Part shown: piece after piece, positions 9,408-18,040 of the stretch | How the letters are laid out: every line of letters begins with the position of its first letter | Position numbering within the stretch: position 1 is the first letter of the stretch | NCBI GenBank assembly: GCA_020851255.1 | Contig: JADZDA010000037.1 | Span: forward strand, 1-42,146 | DNA length: 42,146 nt | From: Burkholderiales bacterium | GTDB lineage: Bacteria > Pseudomonadota > Gammaproteobacteria > Burkholderiales > Casimicrobiaceae | Reading direction: 5' to 3' | Translations under genes and position numbers: made by a program | Notes under the pieces: model-generated | What the model was told of the DNA's origin: nothing | Seen by the model: the letters and a program-made list of their open reading frames with translations, nothing else | The model's database searches: none

Positions 9408-10362
9408 GCAGCCGCGACTTCCGCGCTGGTTCTCCCTGTGCGTGTTTCTCGCGTTCGTCGCGGCGTTTCCCGCCACGTCGCCGAACGCCTATCTGCTCAA
9501 TATCATCGGCTTCGCCGGGATACACATCCTGCTGAGCATCGGCCTGAATATCCTCATGGGATACGCGGGACAGATCTCCCTGGGACATGCGGCGTTCTGG
9601 GGCCTGGGGGCCTACATTTCAGGCGTGCTCACATCGAAATTCGGGTGGCCTCCGGTGCTCGGGCTGGCCGCATCCGTGCTCGGCACCTGCATCGCGGCGC
9701 TGGCGATCGCGCTGCCGACCCTGCGGCTCAAGGGGCACTATCTGGCCATGGCGACGCTGGGCGTGGGCATCATCGTCCATACGTTGTTCGTCCAGTTGTC
9801 CGGGCTCACCGGCGGACCTTCCGGCCTGGTGGACGTGCCCAGTTTCTCCATCGGGCCGATCACGATCGGATCGGCCATCGGGAATTACTACTTCATCTGG
9901 GCATGGGTGGCGATCGGCGCCCTCGCGTCCCTCAATCTCAGGACGTCGCGCATAGGCAGGGCGCTCAACGCCATCAAGGGCGGCGACGTCGCCGCCGAAT
10001 GCACCGGCGTCGATACCTACCGGTACAAGGTGATCGTCTTCGTCCTGTCGGCCGCGTACGCCGCGGTCGCCGGAACCCTGTATGTGCATTACATCAACTT
10101 CGCCGCCCCCGACACCTTCGGGTTCATGCAGTCGGTCCTGATACTGACAATGGTCGTCGTGGGTGGCATAGGCACGTTCTGGGGCCCGATCATCGGGGGA
10201 GGCATCCTCACCTTCCTCCCCGAGTACCTGCGCGCCTACGAGGGCCTCGACGTCGTGATCTACGGCACGATCCTGGTCGCCGTGATGATGTTCATGCCCA
10301 ACGGCCTGGCGTCGCTGGCTCGAGACCTGAGCGCCAGGTTTCGAACGACCCCGCGAGTGTGA
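9391..10362 (+). CDS. ABC importer permease, LivM family
   Basis: Second membrane subunit, 323 residues, forming the translocation channel with the LivH-type protein. Typical signatures are LNILMGYAGQISLGHAAFWGLGAY, LRLKGHYLAMATLG and the cytoplasmic loop GRALNAIKGGDVAAECTGVDTYRYK that docks on the ATPases, then GGIGTFWGPIIGG. The GTG start at 9391 has GGGAGG four bases upstream and lies inside the end of the previous gene. A basic N-terminus precedes the first helix. Family membership is firm; the substrate is unknown. Confidence 0.92.
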   Translation: MPSSSRQPRLPRWFSLCVFLAFVAAFPATSPNAYLLNIIGFAGIHILLSIGLNILMGYAGQISLGHAAFWGLGAYISGVLTSKFGWPPVLGLAASVLGTCIAALAIALPTLRLKGHYLAMATLGVGIIVHTLFVQLSGLTGGPSGLVDVPSFSIGPITIGSAIGNYYFIWAWVAIGALASLNLRTSRIGRALNAIKGGDVAAECTGVDTYRYKVIVFVLSAAYAAVAGTLYVHYINFAAPDTFGFMQSVLILTMVVVGGIGTFWGPIIGGGILTFLPEYLRAYEGLDVVIYGTILVAVMMFMPNGLASLARDLSARFRTTPRV

Positions 10363-10377
10363 GGAGATCGCCGGATC

Positions 10378-11145
10378 GTGGCAGACATCCTGTTGAGCGT
10401 CGACAAGATCGGCAAGACCTTCGGCGGACTGTCGGCGATATCCGGTCTCTCGTTCCAGGTGCGCGAGCGGAGCATCAAGGCCGTGATCGGGCCGAACGGT
10501 GCCGGCAAGAGTACCTTGTTCAATCTGATCACCGGCATCGATTCGCCCACGGCCGGCCGGGTTCGCCTCGGCGACCGGGACGTCACCGGCATGAAGCCGA
10601 ACCGTCGTGCGGCGATGGGCATGGGACGGACATTCCAGACGCCGCAGATCTTCGGGGAGATGTCCGTCCTGGAGAACGTGCAGGTCGGCTACCACCTGCG
10701 GGGAAGAGCGACCTGGCTCGACGCGCTGTTGTACACGAATCGATCGCGCAGGGAGGAGCGGGAGACGCACGAGCGTTGCCTGGCGATCCTGGAGAAGGTC
10801 GGATTGTCGGACAAGGCGAACGAGGCCGCCGGCGACCTCGCCTGCGGCGAACTCAAGCTCCTCGAGATGGCGCGCGCCCTGGCGCTGGGTCCTCGACTCC
10901 TGTTGCTCGATGAATTCGCGGCGGGTCTCACGCGCGGCGAATCAGAGCACATGATGGGGCTCGTCCGGGAAATCCGCGATGACGGCGTTACGGTCCTGCT
11001 CGTCGAGCACGACATGCATCTCGTGATGAATCTGAGCGACGAGATCGTGGTGCTGAACTTCGGCGAGAAGATCGCCGAAGGCACTCCGGAGGAGATCCAG
11101 CGGAACGACAAGGTCATCGAGGTCTATCTGGGCGCCGAGGTCTGA
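10378..11145 (+). CDS. ABC importer ATP-binding protein, LivG family
   Basis: A 255-residue cytoplasmic ATPase that powers the importer as a heterodimer with the following gene product. Walker A is GPNGAGKS (around residue 40); the Q loop is in GRTFQTPQIF. The signature region reads LACGELKLLEMARALA, a non-canonical form of LSGGQ (ACGE) that is common among LivG-type proteins. Walker B is LLLLDEFAAGL and the switch His lies in LLVEHDM. The C-terminal EGTPEEIQRNDKVIEVYLG is characteristic of LivG. The start is GTG with GAGGAG upstream. The next gene follows after one base. Confidence 0.92.
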   Translation: MADILLSVDKIGKTFGGLSAISGLSFQVRERSIKAVIGPNGAGKSTLFNLITGIDSPTAGRVRLGDRDVTGMKPNRRAAMGMGRTFQTPQIFGEMSVLENVQVGYHLRGRATWLDALLYTNRSRREERETHERCLAILEKVGLSDKANEAAGDLACGELKLLEMARALALGPRLLLLDEFAAGLTRGESEHMMGLVREIRDDGVTVLLVEHDMHLVMNLSDEIVVLNFGEKIAEGTPEEIQRNDKVIEVYLGAEV

Positions 11146-11146
11146 C

Positions 11147-11875
<729 letters not shown>

Positions 11876-11886
11876 GCGCGTATCCC

Positions 11887-11945
11887 CCGGTGTTCAGGTT
11901 CGCCGGCTGCGACTGGCGTCCCGGGTACGACGCACACCGGCGAAC
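11887..11945 (+). repeat. Overlapping inverted repeats between importer and hydroxylase genes
   Basis: GTTCGCCGG (11898-11906) is perfectly complementary to CCGGCGAAC (11937-11945), and CCGGTGT (11887-11893) to ACACCGG (11934-11940). The two right arms share bases 11937-11940, so the two stems exclude each other. There is no T tract. It could be an mRNA-stabilising or processing structure, or a switch that sets the ratio of importer to enzyme; this is inference. Confidence 0.35.
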
Positions 11946-12002
11946 GAGCAGGCAGAAGGCATCCGGCCGCCGCAGGCGAGCCATGCCGGCGAGGAGATCG
12001 AA

Positions 12003-12890
12003 GTGGCGTGTTCGTTCGATTACGTTCGACCGCGGTCGCTGGAAGAATTGCTGGCGGGGTTGAGCGAGGCGCGCGCGGAGGGCGCCGTGCTGGCCGGCGG
12101 CACCGACCTGCACGTCAAGATTCGCGCAGGCAAGGCGTGTCCGCGAGTGCTGTTCGATGTGAGCGAGCTCGCGTCATGTCGCGGCATAGTCCTGGAGGAG
12201 CGCAGGTTGCGGATCGGCGCGGCCGTGCGAATGACCGAGATCGCGGAATCGGACGCGGTCCGGGCCGTCGCGCCGTCCGTCGTGAGCGCCGTGATGCAGA
12301 TGAGTTCGCGGCAGATCCGCAATCGCGCGACGCTGGGCGGCAACATCGTCACGGCGTCGCCTGCGGCCGATGCGGTCCCCCCGCTGCTGGCGGCGGATGC
12401 CGCCGTCGCGCTCGTCGGCCCCGAGGGGAAACGGGAAGTGGCGTTGTCCGAATTCCTGCTCGGGCCGGGGAAGACCGGCCTGGGGTTGGCCGAGGTGGTG
12501 GCCGAAGTGGTCGTTCCCGTCCCGGCGCGGAATCGCCGCAGCCGGTTCATCAAGGTCGGCCGGCGCAAGGCCCAGGCCATCGCCATCGTCAATCTCGCCG
12601 GGTCGATCGACCTGGAGGACGACGGCCGCGTCCGTGACATACGGATCGTCCTCGGCGCGGTCGCTCCGACGGCGATGCGTGCGCACCGCGCCGAGCACGC
12701 GCTGAGAGGGACGAGGCCGAGCGCGGAGAACCTCCGGGAAGCCGCGGCGCTCGCGGCGCAGGAATGCAGGCCGATATCCGACATCCGTGCCTCGGCGCCC
12801 GGGCGCAGGCGCCTGGCTGAAGCATGGACATTGCGGATGCTGCAGTCGATGATCGGCGAAGGGAACGAGGGTCGGGGAGCGGAACCATGA
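12003..12890 (+). CDS. Molybdenum hydroxylase FAD-binding subunit (CoxM/XdhB type)
   Basis: The 295-residue flavoprotein subunit of a three-component xanthine-dehydrogenase-family enzyme; it takes electrons from the 2Fe-2S subunit and passes them to an acceptor. The FAD-pyrophosphate motifs are visible: AVLAGGTDLHVKIRAG (about 30-45) and the RNRATLGGNIVTASPAAD segment (about 101-118). The C-terminal CO_deh_flav_C-like part follows from about 175. The GTG start at 12003 has AGGAG six bases upstream. Its stop overlaps the start of the 2Fe-2S gene as ATGA, showing a tightly coupled operon in the order M-S-L, as in CO dehydrogenase gene clusters. Confidence 0.92.
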   Translation: MACSFDYVRPRSLEELLAGLSEARAEGAVLAGGTDLHVKIRAGKACPRVLFDVSELASCRGIVLEERRLRIGAAVRMTEIAESDAVRAVAPSVVSAVMQMSSRQIRNRATLGGNIVTASPAADAVPPLLAADAAVALVGPEGKREVALSEFLLGPGKTGLGLAEVVAEVVVPVPARNRRSRFIKVGRRKAQAIAIVNLAGSIDLEDDGRVRDIRIVLGAVAPTAMRAHRAEHALRGTRPSAENLREAAALAAQECRPISDIRASAPGRRRLAEAWTLRMLQSMIGEGNEGRGAEP

Positions 12891-13357
12891 CGCGTCGCTG
12901 CGTGGTGTTGACGGTGAATGGCCACCGCCATTCGATCGAGGTCGACGGACATCGGAGTCTCCTGGACGTGCTGAGGGAAGACCTCGGGCTGACGGGCACG
13001 AAGAAGGGCTGCGACGCGGGAGACTGCGGCGCCTGCACGGTTCTGCTGAACGACGAACTGGTGAACGCCTGCCTGGTCCTCGGGGTCCAGGCGGACGGCG
13101 CCGAGGTCATGACGATCGAGGGCCTGGGCAGCGGGGATCACCTGCATCCATTGCAGGAAGCGTTCGTAAGGCATGGCGCGGTCCAATGCGGTTTCTGCAC
13201 ACCCGGAGTGCTGATGAGCGCCTACGCGCTCCTGCAGGAGACCCCCAGGCCCGACAAGACGCAGATCGCGGAGGCGCTGTCCGGGAATCTCTGCCGGTGC
13301 ACCGGCTACTACCAGATCGTCGACGCGATCAGCTCGGTCGTCGCCGACGAGCGTTGA
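12887..13357 (+). CDS. Molybdenum hydroxylase 2Fe-2S subunit (CoxS/XdhC-like small subunit)
   Basis: A 156-residue iron-sulfur protein that relays electrons from the Mo centre to FAD. The plant-ferredoxin-like cluster motif GCDAGDCGACTVLL plus a later Cys (VNACLV) binds one 2Fe-2S; QCGFCTPG and NLCRCTGY bind the second in the helical domain. Length is standard. The real start is the ATG at 12887 inside the previous gene's stop codon; the ORF-track start at 12824 lies within the FAD gene and adds unrelated residues. The large subunit gene follows after 26 bases. Confidence 0.95.
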   Translation: MTRRCVVLTVNGHRHSIEVDGHRSLLDVLREDLGLTGTKKGCDAGDCGACTVLLNDELVNACLVLGVQADGAEVMTIEGLGSGDHLHPLQEAFVRHGAVQCGFCTPGVLMSAYALLQETPRPDKTQIAEALSGNLCRCTGYYQIVDAISSVVADER

Positions 13358-13383
13358 CGGCGGCGGCCGGATCGGAGCCAGCG

Positions 13384-15672
13384 ATGACTGAAGAGCGGAT
13401 CGTCGGGAAGGGAGTGGACCGGGTCGACGCGCGCGCGAAGGTGACGGGCCAGACGATCTACGCGGGCGACATCCGGCTGCAGGGAATGCACTTCGGGAAG
13501 ATCGTGTTCTCGCCGCATCCGAGAGCACGCGTGCTGGCCATCGATACCAGCGCCGCCGGGGCGATGCCCGGCGTCAGGAGAGTCATCACCGCGCGAGACC
13601 TGCCCGGGACCAACCGCTACGGATACGAGGTCGCTCACCGTCCGGTTCTCGTTTCCATCGGGGAGGAAGTCCGATACGTCGGGGATGCCGTCGCCATGGT
13701 GGTCGCCGAGACCGAGGAGATCGCGAGCCGGGCCGCGTCCGCCGTCTCGGTGCGCTACGAAGTGCTGCGGCCGCTGACATCGCCCGCCCAGGCGATGGAG
13801 TCCGGCGCTCCCCTCATCCACGAGGGGTCGCCGGGCAATCGGTGCACGCACAGGCAGTTCTCGAAAGGGGATGTCGAGTCGGGTTTCCGTGACGCCGAGG
13901 TCGTCGTCGAGGAGATTTACCAAACCCCGCGGCAGGAGCAGGCGTTTCTCGAAACGGAAGCCGGGGTGGCGTACCAGGACCAGTCAGGGGTCCTGCACGT
14001 GATGTCGTGCCTGCAGGATCCCTACGGTGTCGCCGACGATATCCACATCGCGCTGGGTGTTCCGAAATCGAAGATCCACATCAAGGGCACGCCGGTGGGC
14101 GGCGGATTCGGCGGGAAATTGAACACGACGATCCAGGTCCACCTGGCCGCGATGGCGCTGCTCGCGGGCGTGCCGGTGATGCTGGTGCTGGACCGCGAGG
14201 AATCGTTCGTGTTCCACCCCAAGCGCCACCCCGCCGAAATCCGGCTGAGGATCGGAGCCGGCCGCGACGGCGTGATCCGCGCGCTCGAGGGCAAGGTCAT
14301 CGCGGATGCCGGTCCGTACTCCGGGCGGACACCGGAAGTCGTGGGGCTGTTGATGTCGGCCCTGGTGGGCCCTTACCGGATTCCGAACATCAGCACGCAG
14401 GCGGAGGCGATCTACACGAACAACCTCGACTCGGGCGCGTTTCGCGGATTCGGAGCGCCGCAGGCGGCGATCGCGCGCGAATGCCTGATGGACCGGCTGG
14501 CGCGGACCCTCGCCATCGATCCGCTGGAGCTTCGCCGGAGGAACTTCCTGAAGGCGGGCGACCGGCCGGCCAGCGCGATGCTCGGCGACAGCCCGGTCAG
14601 CCTCGATACGCTGATCGAGCGCATCCTGGAGAAACTGGGCCCCAGGCCGAGCGTGGCGGAACACTCGAGGAAGCGGATAGGCCGCAGCATCTGCTTCGAC
14701 ATGCCGGTCTTCGACGTGGGAGCGATACCCGTGCTCGGGAAGTCGGGTGTCGGCGCCACCATCGAGGTGCAGTCGGATGGCAGCGTGACGGTCTACGCCG
14801 GCGGCACCGAACTCGGCCAGGGCATCTCGACGGTCCTCGCGCAGATCGCCGCGGAGGGCCTCGGTCTGACCATGGAATCGGTCCTGGTCGAGATGAGCGA
14901 CACGTCGACCTGCCCGCGGGCGGGCAGGACGTCGGCATCCCGACTCAGCTTCGGACTGGGAAACGCCCTGTTGCGGGCCATCGAGCCCGTGCGGAAGACC
15001 ATCGCGGCGCGCGCAGCGGCGCTGCTCGAGGCGCCTCCGGAGGACCTGGCCTTCGAAGGCGGACGGATACGCACCACGCGCGCGCCGGTCAGGTCGGTGC
15101 CGTTCGCGGACGTGGCCAGGGCCTGCTCGGAGGTGGGCGACAACCTCCGGGAGGAAGGATGGTTTCGAGCCTCCGAGGGCCGCTACATGTACGGCCACAC
15201 GTTCATGGCCGCCGCGGCCGATGTCGAGGTGGATCCGGACACCGGCGAGACGCGTGTGCTCAAGATCGTCAACGTGCTCGACATGGGGCGCATCCTCAAT
15301 CCCGTCATGGCGTACGGCCAGCTCTATGGCGGTGCGATCCAGGCGCTGGGTTATGCGCTGATGGAGGACATGACCACGTCGGACGGGTTGCCGACGAGCC
15401 CGTCGTTCGCCCAGTACATGATTCCCACCGCGTTGGATGTACCGGAGGAATTCGTCTCCGATGCGATCGAGACGCCCTACGCGGCCGGTCCGTTCGGCGC
15501 GAAGGGCATCGGCGAGGCGGCACTCAACTGCACGACCCCGACGCTGCTGAACGCGATCGCCGATGCATTGGGAACCGAGGTCAAGGCGATTCCGATCGGG
15601 CAGGAACATGTCCTGGCCGCCGCACGAGAGCGAGGGCTCTGCCGGGACACCATGGAGGAAGTCGTCCGGTAA
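13384..15672 (+). CDS. Molybdenum hydroxylase large (Mo-cofactor) subunit, xanthine dehydrogenase family
   Basis: The 762-residue catalytic subunit hydroxylates its substrate with water-derived oxygen at a molybdopterin centre. An N-terminal Ald_Xan_dh_C-like domain (about 18-125) is followed by the Mo-binding domain with GGGFGGK, GAFRGFGAPQ (the Arg-Gly-Phe-Gly loop near Mo), GGTELGQGIST and the C-terminal GIGEAALN whose Glu is the expected catalytic base. It lacks the AYRCSFR Cys loop of true CO dehydrogenase, so CO oxidation is unlikely. The segment DTSTCPRAGRTSASR resembles hydroxylases of heteroaromatics and acyl-CoAs more than animal XDH. ATG 13384 has GGAG six bases upstream; the ORF-track start is 66 codons too early. 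The substrate is unknown; the adjacent UbiD gene suggests a carboxylated ring. Confidence 0.92.
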   Translation: MTEERIVGKGVDRVDARAKVTGQTIYAGDIRLQGMHFGKIVFSPHPRARVLAIDTSAAGAMPGVRRVITARDLPGTNRYGYEVAHRPVLVSIGEEVRYVGDAVAMVVAETEEIASRAASAVSVRYEVLRPLTSPAQAMESGAPLIHEGSPGNRCTHRQFSKGDVESGFRDAEVVVEEIYQTPRQEQAFLETEAGVAYQDQSGVLHVMSCLQDPYGVADDIHIALGVPKSKIHIKGTPVGGGFGGKLNTTIQVHLAAMALLAGVPVMLVLDREESFVFHPKRHPAEIRLRIGAGRDGVIRALEGKVIADAGPYSGRTPEVVGLLMSALVGPYRIPNISTQAEAIYTNNLDSGAFRGFGAPQAAIARECLMDRLARTLAIDPLELRRRNFLKAGDRPASAMLGDSPVSLDTLIERILEKLGPRPSVAEHSRKRIGRSICFDMPVFDVGAIPVLGKSGVGATIEVQSDGSVTVYAGGTELGQGISTVLAQIAAEGLGLTMESVLVEMSDTSTCPRAGRTSASRLSFGLGNALLRAIEPVRKTIAARAAALLEAPPEDLAFEGGRIRTTRAPVRSVPFADVARACSEVGDNLREEGWFRASEGRYMYGHTFMAAAADVEVDPDTGETRVLKIVNVLDMGRILNPVMAYGQLYGGAIQALGYALMEDMTTSDGLPTSPSFAQYMIPTALDVPEEFVSDAIETPYAAGPFGAKGIGEAALNCTTPTLLNAIADALGTEVKAIPIGQEHVLAAARERGLCRDTMEEVVR

Positions 15673-15815
15673 CGGCGCGTCCGCGGAACGCGAAGACGAA
15701 GGTCGGATGTCCCGCCGCCGCGTGCGTCGCCTGCGGTGATCCGCCGGCCCCGTCAGACGACGAGATCCGACGACGAGGCGACCGCTCGCATGATCGAATT
15801 GCCACGGGAATCGGG

Positions 15816-16643
15816 ATGAAGGACTACGCCAGCCAGATTCTGATCGCTCCGGCCGAACTGCGCGGTCTCCTGGGGACGCCGGGATTGCAGCTGATCGACT
15901 GTCGTCCGACGGAGGCCTATGTCACGGGCCACCTGCCGGGTGCCGTGCATGCGGACCTCTACGGACTCAACCTCTGCGACTCCGATCCGGCGCCGCTGAA
16001 GGCCTTCCTGTGGATGATCGCCTACCTCTTCGGCATCAAAGGCATCGATCAGGCGCAGAACATCGTCCTCTACGACGAGACCACCGACTGGCGCGTGGCG
16101 CGCACGTGGTGGCTGCTCGATTATTTCGGTCACGATCGGGCGCGAATCCTGAACGGCGGCGTGCGGGCCTGGACAGCCGCGGGACTGCCGCTGTCCGGCG
16201 AGCCGGTGGCGCCGGTGCGCACCGTCTTCTCGCCACGACCCCGTCCGGATCGTCTCGCCTCGTACGACGAGGTGCTGGCCCGGATCGGCCAGCCGGGGAC
16301 GCGCGTGGTCGATGCGCGGAGTCGCCTGGAGTACCTGGGTCAGGACGTCCAGGCCGCACGCGGCGGTGCCATTCCGGGCGCGGTCTGGATCGACTATCTG
16401 CAGAATCTCGACGAACAGGGCGCGTTCAAGCCCGCGGCCGCGCTCGAATCCATCTACGAGGGGTCGGGAGTCCGTCGGGAAGCGGAGGTGATCACGTACT
16501 GCCAGGGCGGCTACCGGGGCGCGCATTCCTATCTCGCGCTCCGGCTCCTGGGCTATCCGAGGGTCCGCAACTACATAGGCGCCTGGAAGGAATGGGGCGA
16601 TCGACTCGAGCTGCCGATTGATGTGTCTCCGAAAGCGACGTAA
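15816..16643 (+). CDS. Two-domain sulfurtransferase (rhodanese/thiosulfate sulfurtransferase family)
   Basis: A 275-residue tandem rhodanese. The N-terminal inactive domain (about 12-125) contains LQLIDCRPTEAYVTGHLPGAVH and the link LNGGVRAWTAAGLPLS. The C-terminal domain (about 150-270) carries the active-site loop CQGGYRGAH, with the persulfide-forming Cys. Six-residue loops of this kind occur in thiosulfate and mercaptopyruvate sulfurtransferases. No signal peptide is seen, so it is cytoplasmic. ATG 15816 is chosen because homology begins right after it; the long ORF in the track starts in a shadow of the Mo subunit. Within this operon it might supply sulfur to the Mo cofactor or deal with sulfur released from the substrate; both are guesses. 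Confidence 0.88.
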   Translation: MKDYASQILIAPAELRGLLGTPGLQLIDCRPTEAYVTGHLPGAVHADLYGLNLCDSDPAPLKAFLWMIAYLFGIKGIDQAQNIVLYDETTDWRVARTWWLLDYFGHDRARILNGGVRAWTAAGLPLSGEPVAPVRTVFSPRPRPDRLASYDEVLARIGQPGTRVVDARSRLEYLGQDVQAARGGAIPGAVWIDYLQNLDEQGAFKPAAALESIYEGSGVRREAEVITYCQGGYRGAHSYLALRLLGYPRVRNYIGAWKEWGDRLELPIDVSPKAT

Positions 16644-16646
16644 TCT
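16618..16646 (+). promoter_or_regulatory. Possible internal promoter before the MBL-fold hydrolase
   Basis: TTGATG (16618-16623) and TAATCT (16641-16646) are separated by exactly 17 bases, a fair sigma-70 arrangement overlapping the end of the rhodanese gene. The start codon of the next gene is at 16681. It could give separate expression of the downstream genes. Confidence 0.3.
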
Positions 16647-16680
16647 AGGACCGTAACTTTCCCCGGCGAGGATTCCCATC

Positions 16681-17460
16681 ATGTTCACGATCACACCCAT
16701 GGTTGTTGCCAAAGGGCCGCAGCGCGAGAAGAGTCGCTTCACCTACATGCACGGTGCCGGTGAGAAGGTCGACATCCCGTACACGACCTGGCTGATCCAG
16801 GGGAACGGTCTCACGGCGCTGGTCGACACCGGGTGCAGCGCCGAGGACTACCGGGCCCACATCCGCAAAGGCGGCCCGCTGATGTACGCCGGCGAGAAAT
16901 TCGCCGACGTGGAGGAGATCAAGTCGCTGGCCGAGCACCTGAAGGAACGCGGCCTGACGTACGACGACATCGATCTGGTTCTGCAGACGCACGTGGACTG
17001 GGACCACTGCATGAACACGCGGCACTTCAAGAAGTCGAAGATCCTGGTCCAGCGCTCCGAGTGGGACAAGCTGCACTTCCACCCGATGTTCAAGGGCACG
17101 TACGCCCCGGGCTACATCTACGAGGAGATCGCCAAGCTCGATCTCCACCAGATCGAGGGCGACTACCACGTGACCAAGGGCCTGGATCTGCTCTACGCGC
17201 CGGGCCACAGCCCGGGCGGGCAGTCCGTGATCGTCGACACCAAGGACGGCCGTTACGTCATCGCCGGCATGTGCACGATCCACGAGAATTTCTATCCGAC
17301 CGAGGAAACCAAGCGGTCCACCGGACTCCCGGTGATACCCACCGGCTCGCACATCGACCCGATCCAGGTCTACAACAGCATGATCCGCATCCAGGAGGCG
17401 GGCGATCATGTGCTGCCCTTCCACGACTACGCGAACTTCACGATGGGAACACTCGGGTGA
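16681..17460 (+). CDS. Metallo-beta-lactamase-fold hydrolase (AHL-lactonase-like) with HxDxDH motif
   Basis: A 259-residue cytoplasmic hydrolase of the metallo-beta-lactamase superfamily, closest in layout to N-acyl homoserine lactonase-like proteins. Visible elements are LVDTGCSAEDY (first strand/Asp), the metal motif THVDWDHC, a second-site His in YAPGHSPGGQSV, an Asp in VIAGMC-type context and a C-terminal His (LPFHDY). The canonical HxHxDH motif here reads H-V-D-W-D-H: Asp replaces the second His ligand, so metal occupancy or chemistry may differ. The natural substrate may be a lactone or ring-opened thioester/amide of the catabolic pathway rather than a quorum signal. Ribosome site GAGGA lies upstream. 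RidA follows after 27 bases. Confidence 0.85.
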   Translation: MFTITPMVVAKGPQREKSRFTYMHGAGEKVDIPYTTWLIQGNGLTALVDTGCSAEDYRAHIRKGGPLMYAGEKFADVEEIKSLAEHLKERGLTYDDIDLVLQTHVDWDHCMNTRHFKKSKILVQRSEWDKLHFHPMFKGTYAPGYIYEEIAKLDLHQIEGDYHVTKGLDLLYAPGHSPGGQSVIVDTKDGRYVIAGMCTIHENFYPTEETKRSTGLPVIPTGSHIDPIQVYNSMIRIQEAGDHVLPFHDYANFTMGTLG

Positions 17461-17487
17461 ACCCCGCGCGCGAGGAGTCTTGACCGG

Positions 17488-17871
17488 ATGAACGCTGTCA
17501 ACCCGTCTTCGATCTGCGCACCGGCGGGCGCCTACAGCCACGGCATCGTGGCGCCCGCCGCCGGCCGGTGGCTGCACGTCTCGGGACAGATCGGCATGCT
17601 CCCGGACGGTACGATGGCCGAGGGGTTCGAGGCGCAGGCACGCGTGGCGTGGCGCAATCTGGTCGCGGTCCTCGCCGAAGCCGGAATGGGCGTCGAGCAT
17701 CTGGTGAAGATCAACTCGTATCTCGTCGAGCCCTCGCACCTGCCGCTGCTGGGGAAGGTGCGAGCGGAGTTCCAGCCTCCCACTCCGCCGGCCTCCACAC
17801 TGGTGTTCGTGAAGGCGCTCGTGCGCGCCGAATGGCTGTACGAGGTCGATGCGGTCGCCTTCCGGGCCTGA
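17488..17871 (+). CDS. RidA/YjgF-family protein (non-canonical, lacks active-site Arg)
   Basis: A 127-residue small trimer-forming family protein. AGAYSHGIV, LHVSGQIGM, NLVAVLAEAGMGVEHLVKINSYL and the C-terminal EVDAVAF strand identify it. In E. coli RidA the imine-hydrolysing Arg105 lies in PARSCVEV; here the aligned segment is PPASTLVFVK, with Ser in place of that Arg. This places it among the Rid subfamilies without 2-aminoacrylate deaminase activity or with another chemistry. Such proteins are often encoded in catabolic operons, and 2-aminomuconate deaminase belongs to the same superfamily, so an enamine/imine step is possible but unproven. A GAGGAG ribosome site lies ten bases upstream. 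Confidence 0.9.
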   Translation: MNAVNPSSICAPAGAYSHGIVAPAAGRWLHVSGQIGMLPDGTMAEGFEAQARVAWRNLVAVLAEAGMGVEHLVKINSYLVEPSHLPLLGKVRAEFQPPTPPASTLVFVKALVRAEWLYEVDAVAFRA

Positions 17872-18040
17872 GTGCGCCACGGGGATCGTGCCCCTCCAGC
17901 CTCGTCGACGGGACGACGCGCATAGCCGCCGCCGATCGCAGGCCGGCGCGCGACGAACCGGCGAAACGGGAGTTCCAGCGCTCCGGCATCGACGGCCGGA
18001 TGCGGTCTTCCATCGGTTTTTTGTCGAGGGACTAGGTGCC

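Noticed and set aside
13384-15672. CO dehydrogenase large subunit (CoxL)
   Set aside because: The gene order M-S-L resembles cox genes, but the Cys-containing AYRCSFR active-site loop is absent; it is another xanthine-dehydrogenase-family hydroxylase.
15756-15777. Direct repeat GACGACGAG x2 before the rhodanese gene
   Set aside because: Low-complexity GAC/GAG sequence common in this GC-rich genome; no clear relation to a promoter or start.
16681-17460. Dedicated quorum-quenching AHL lactonase
   Set aside because: The fold fits, but the altered HxDxDH motif and the catabolic operon context make a pathway enzyme more likely; no LuxI/LuxR genes are present.
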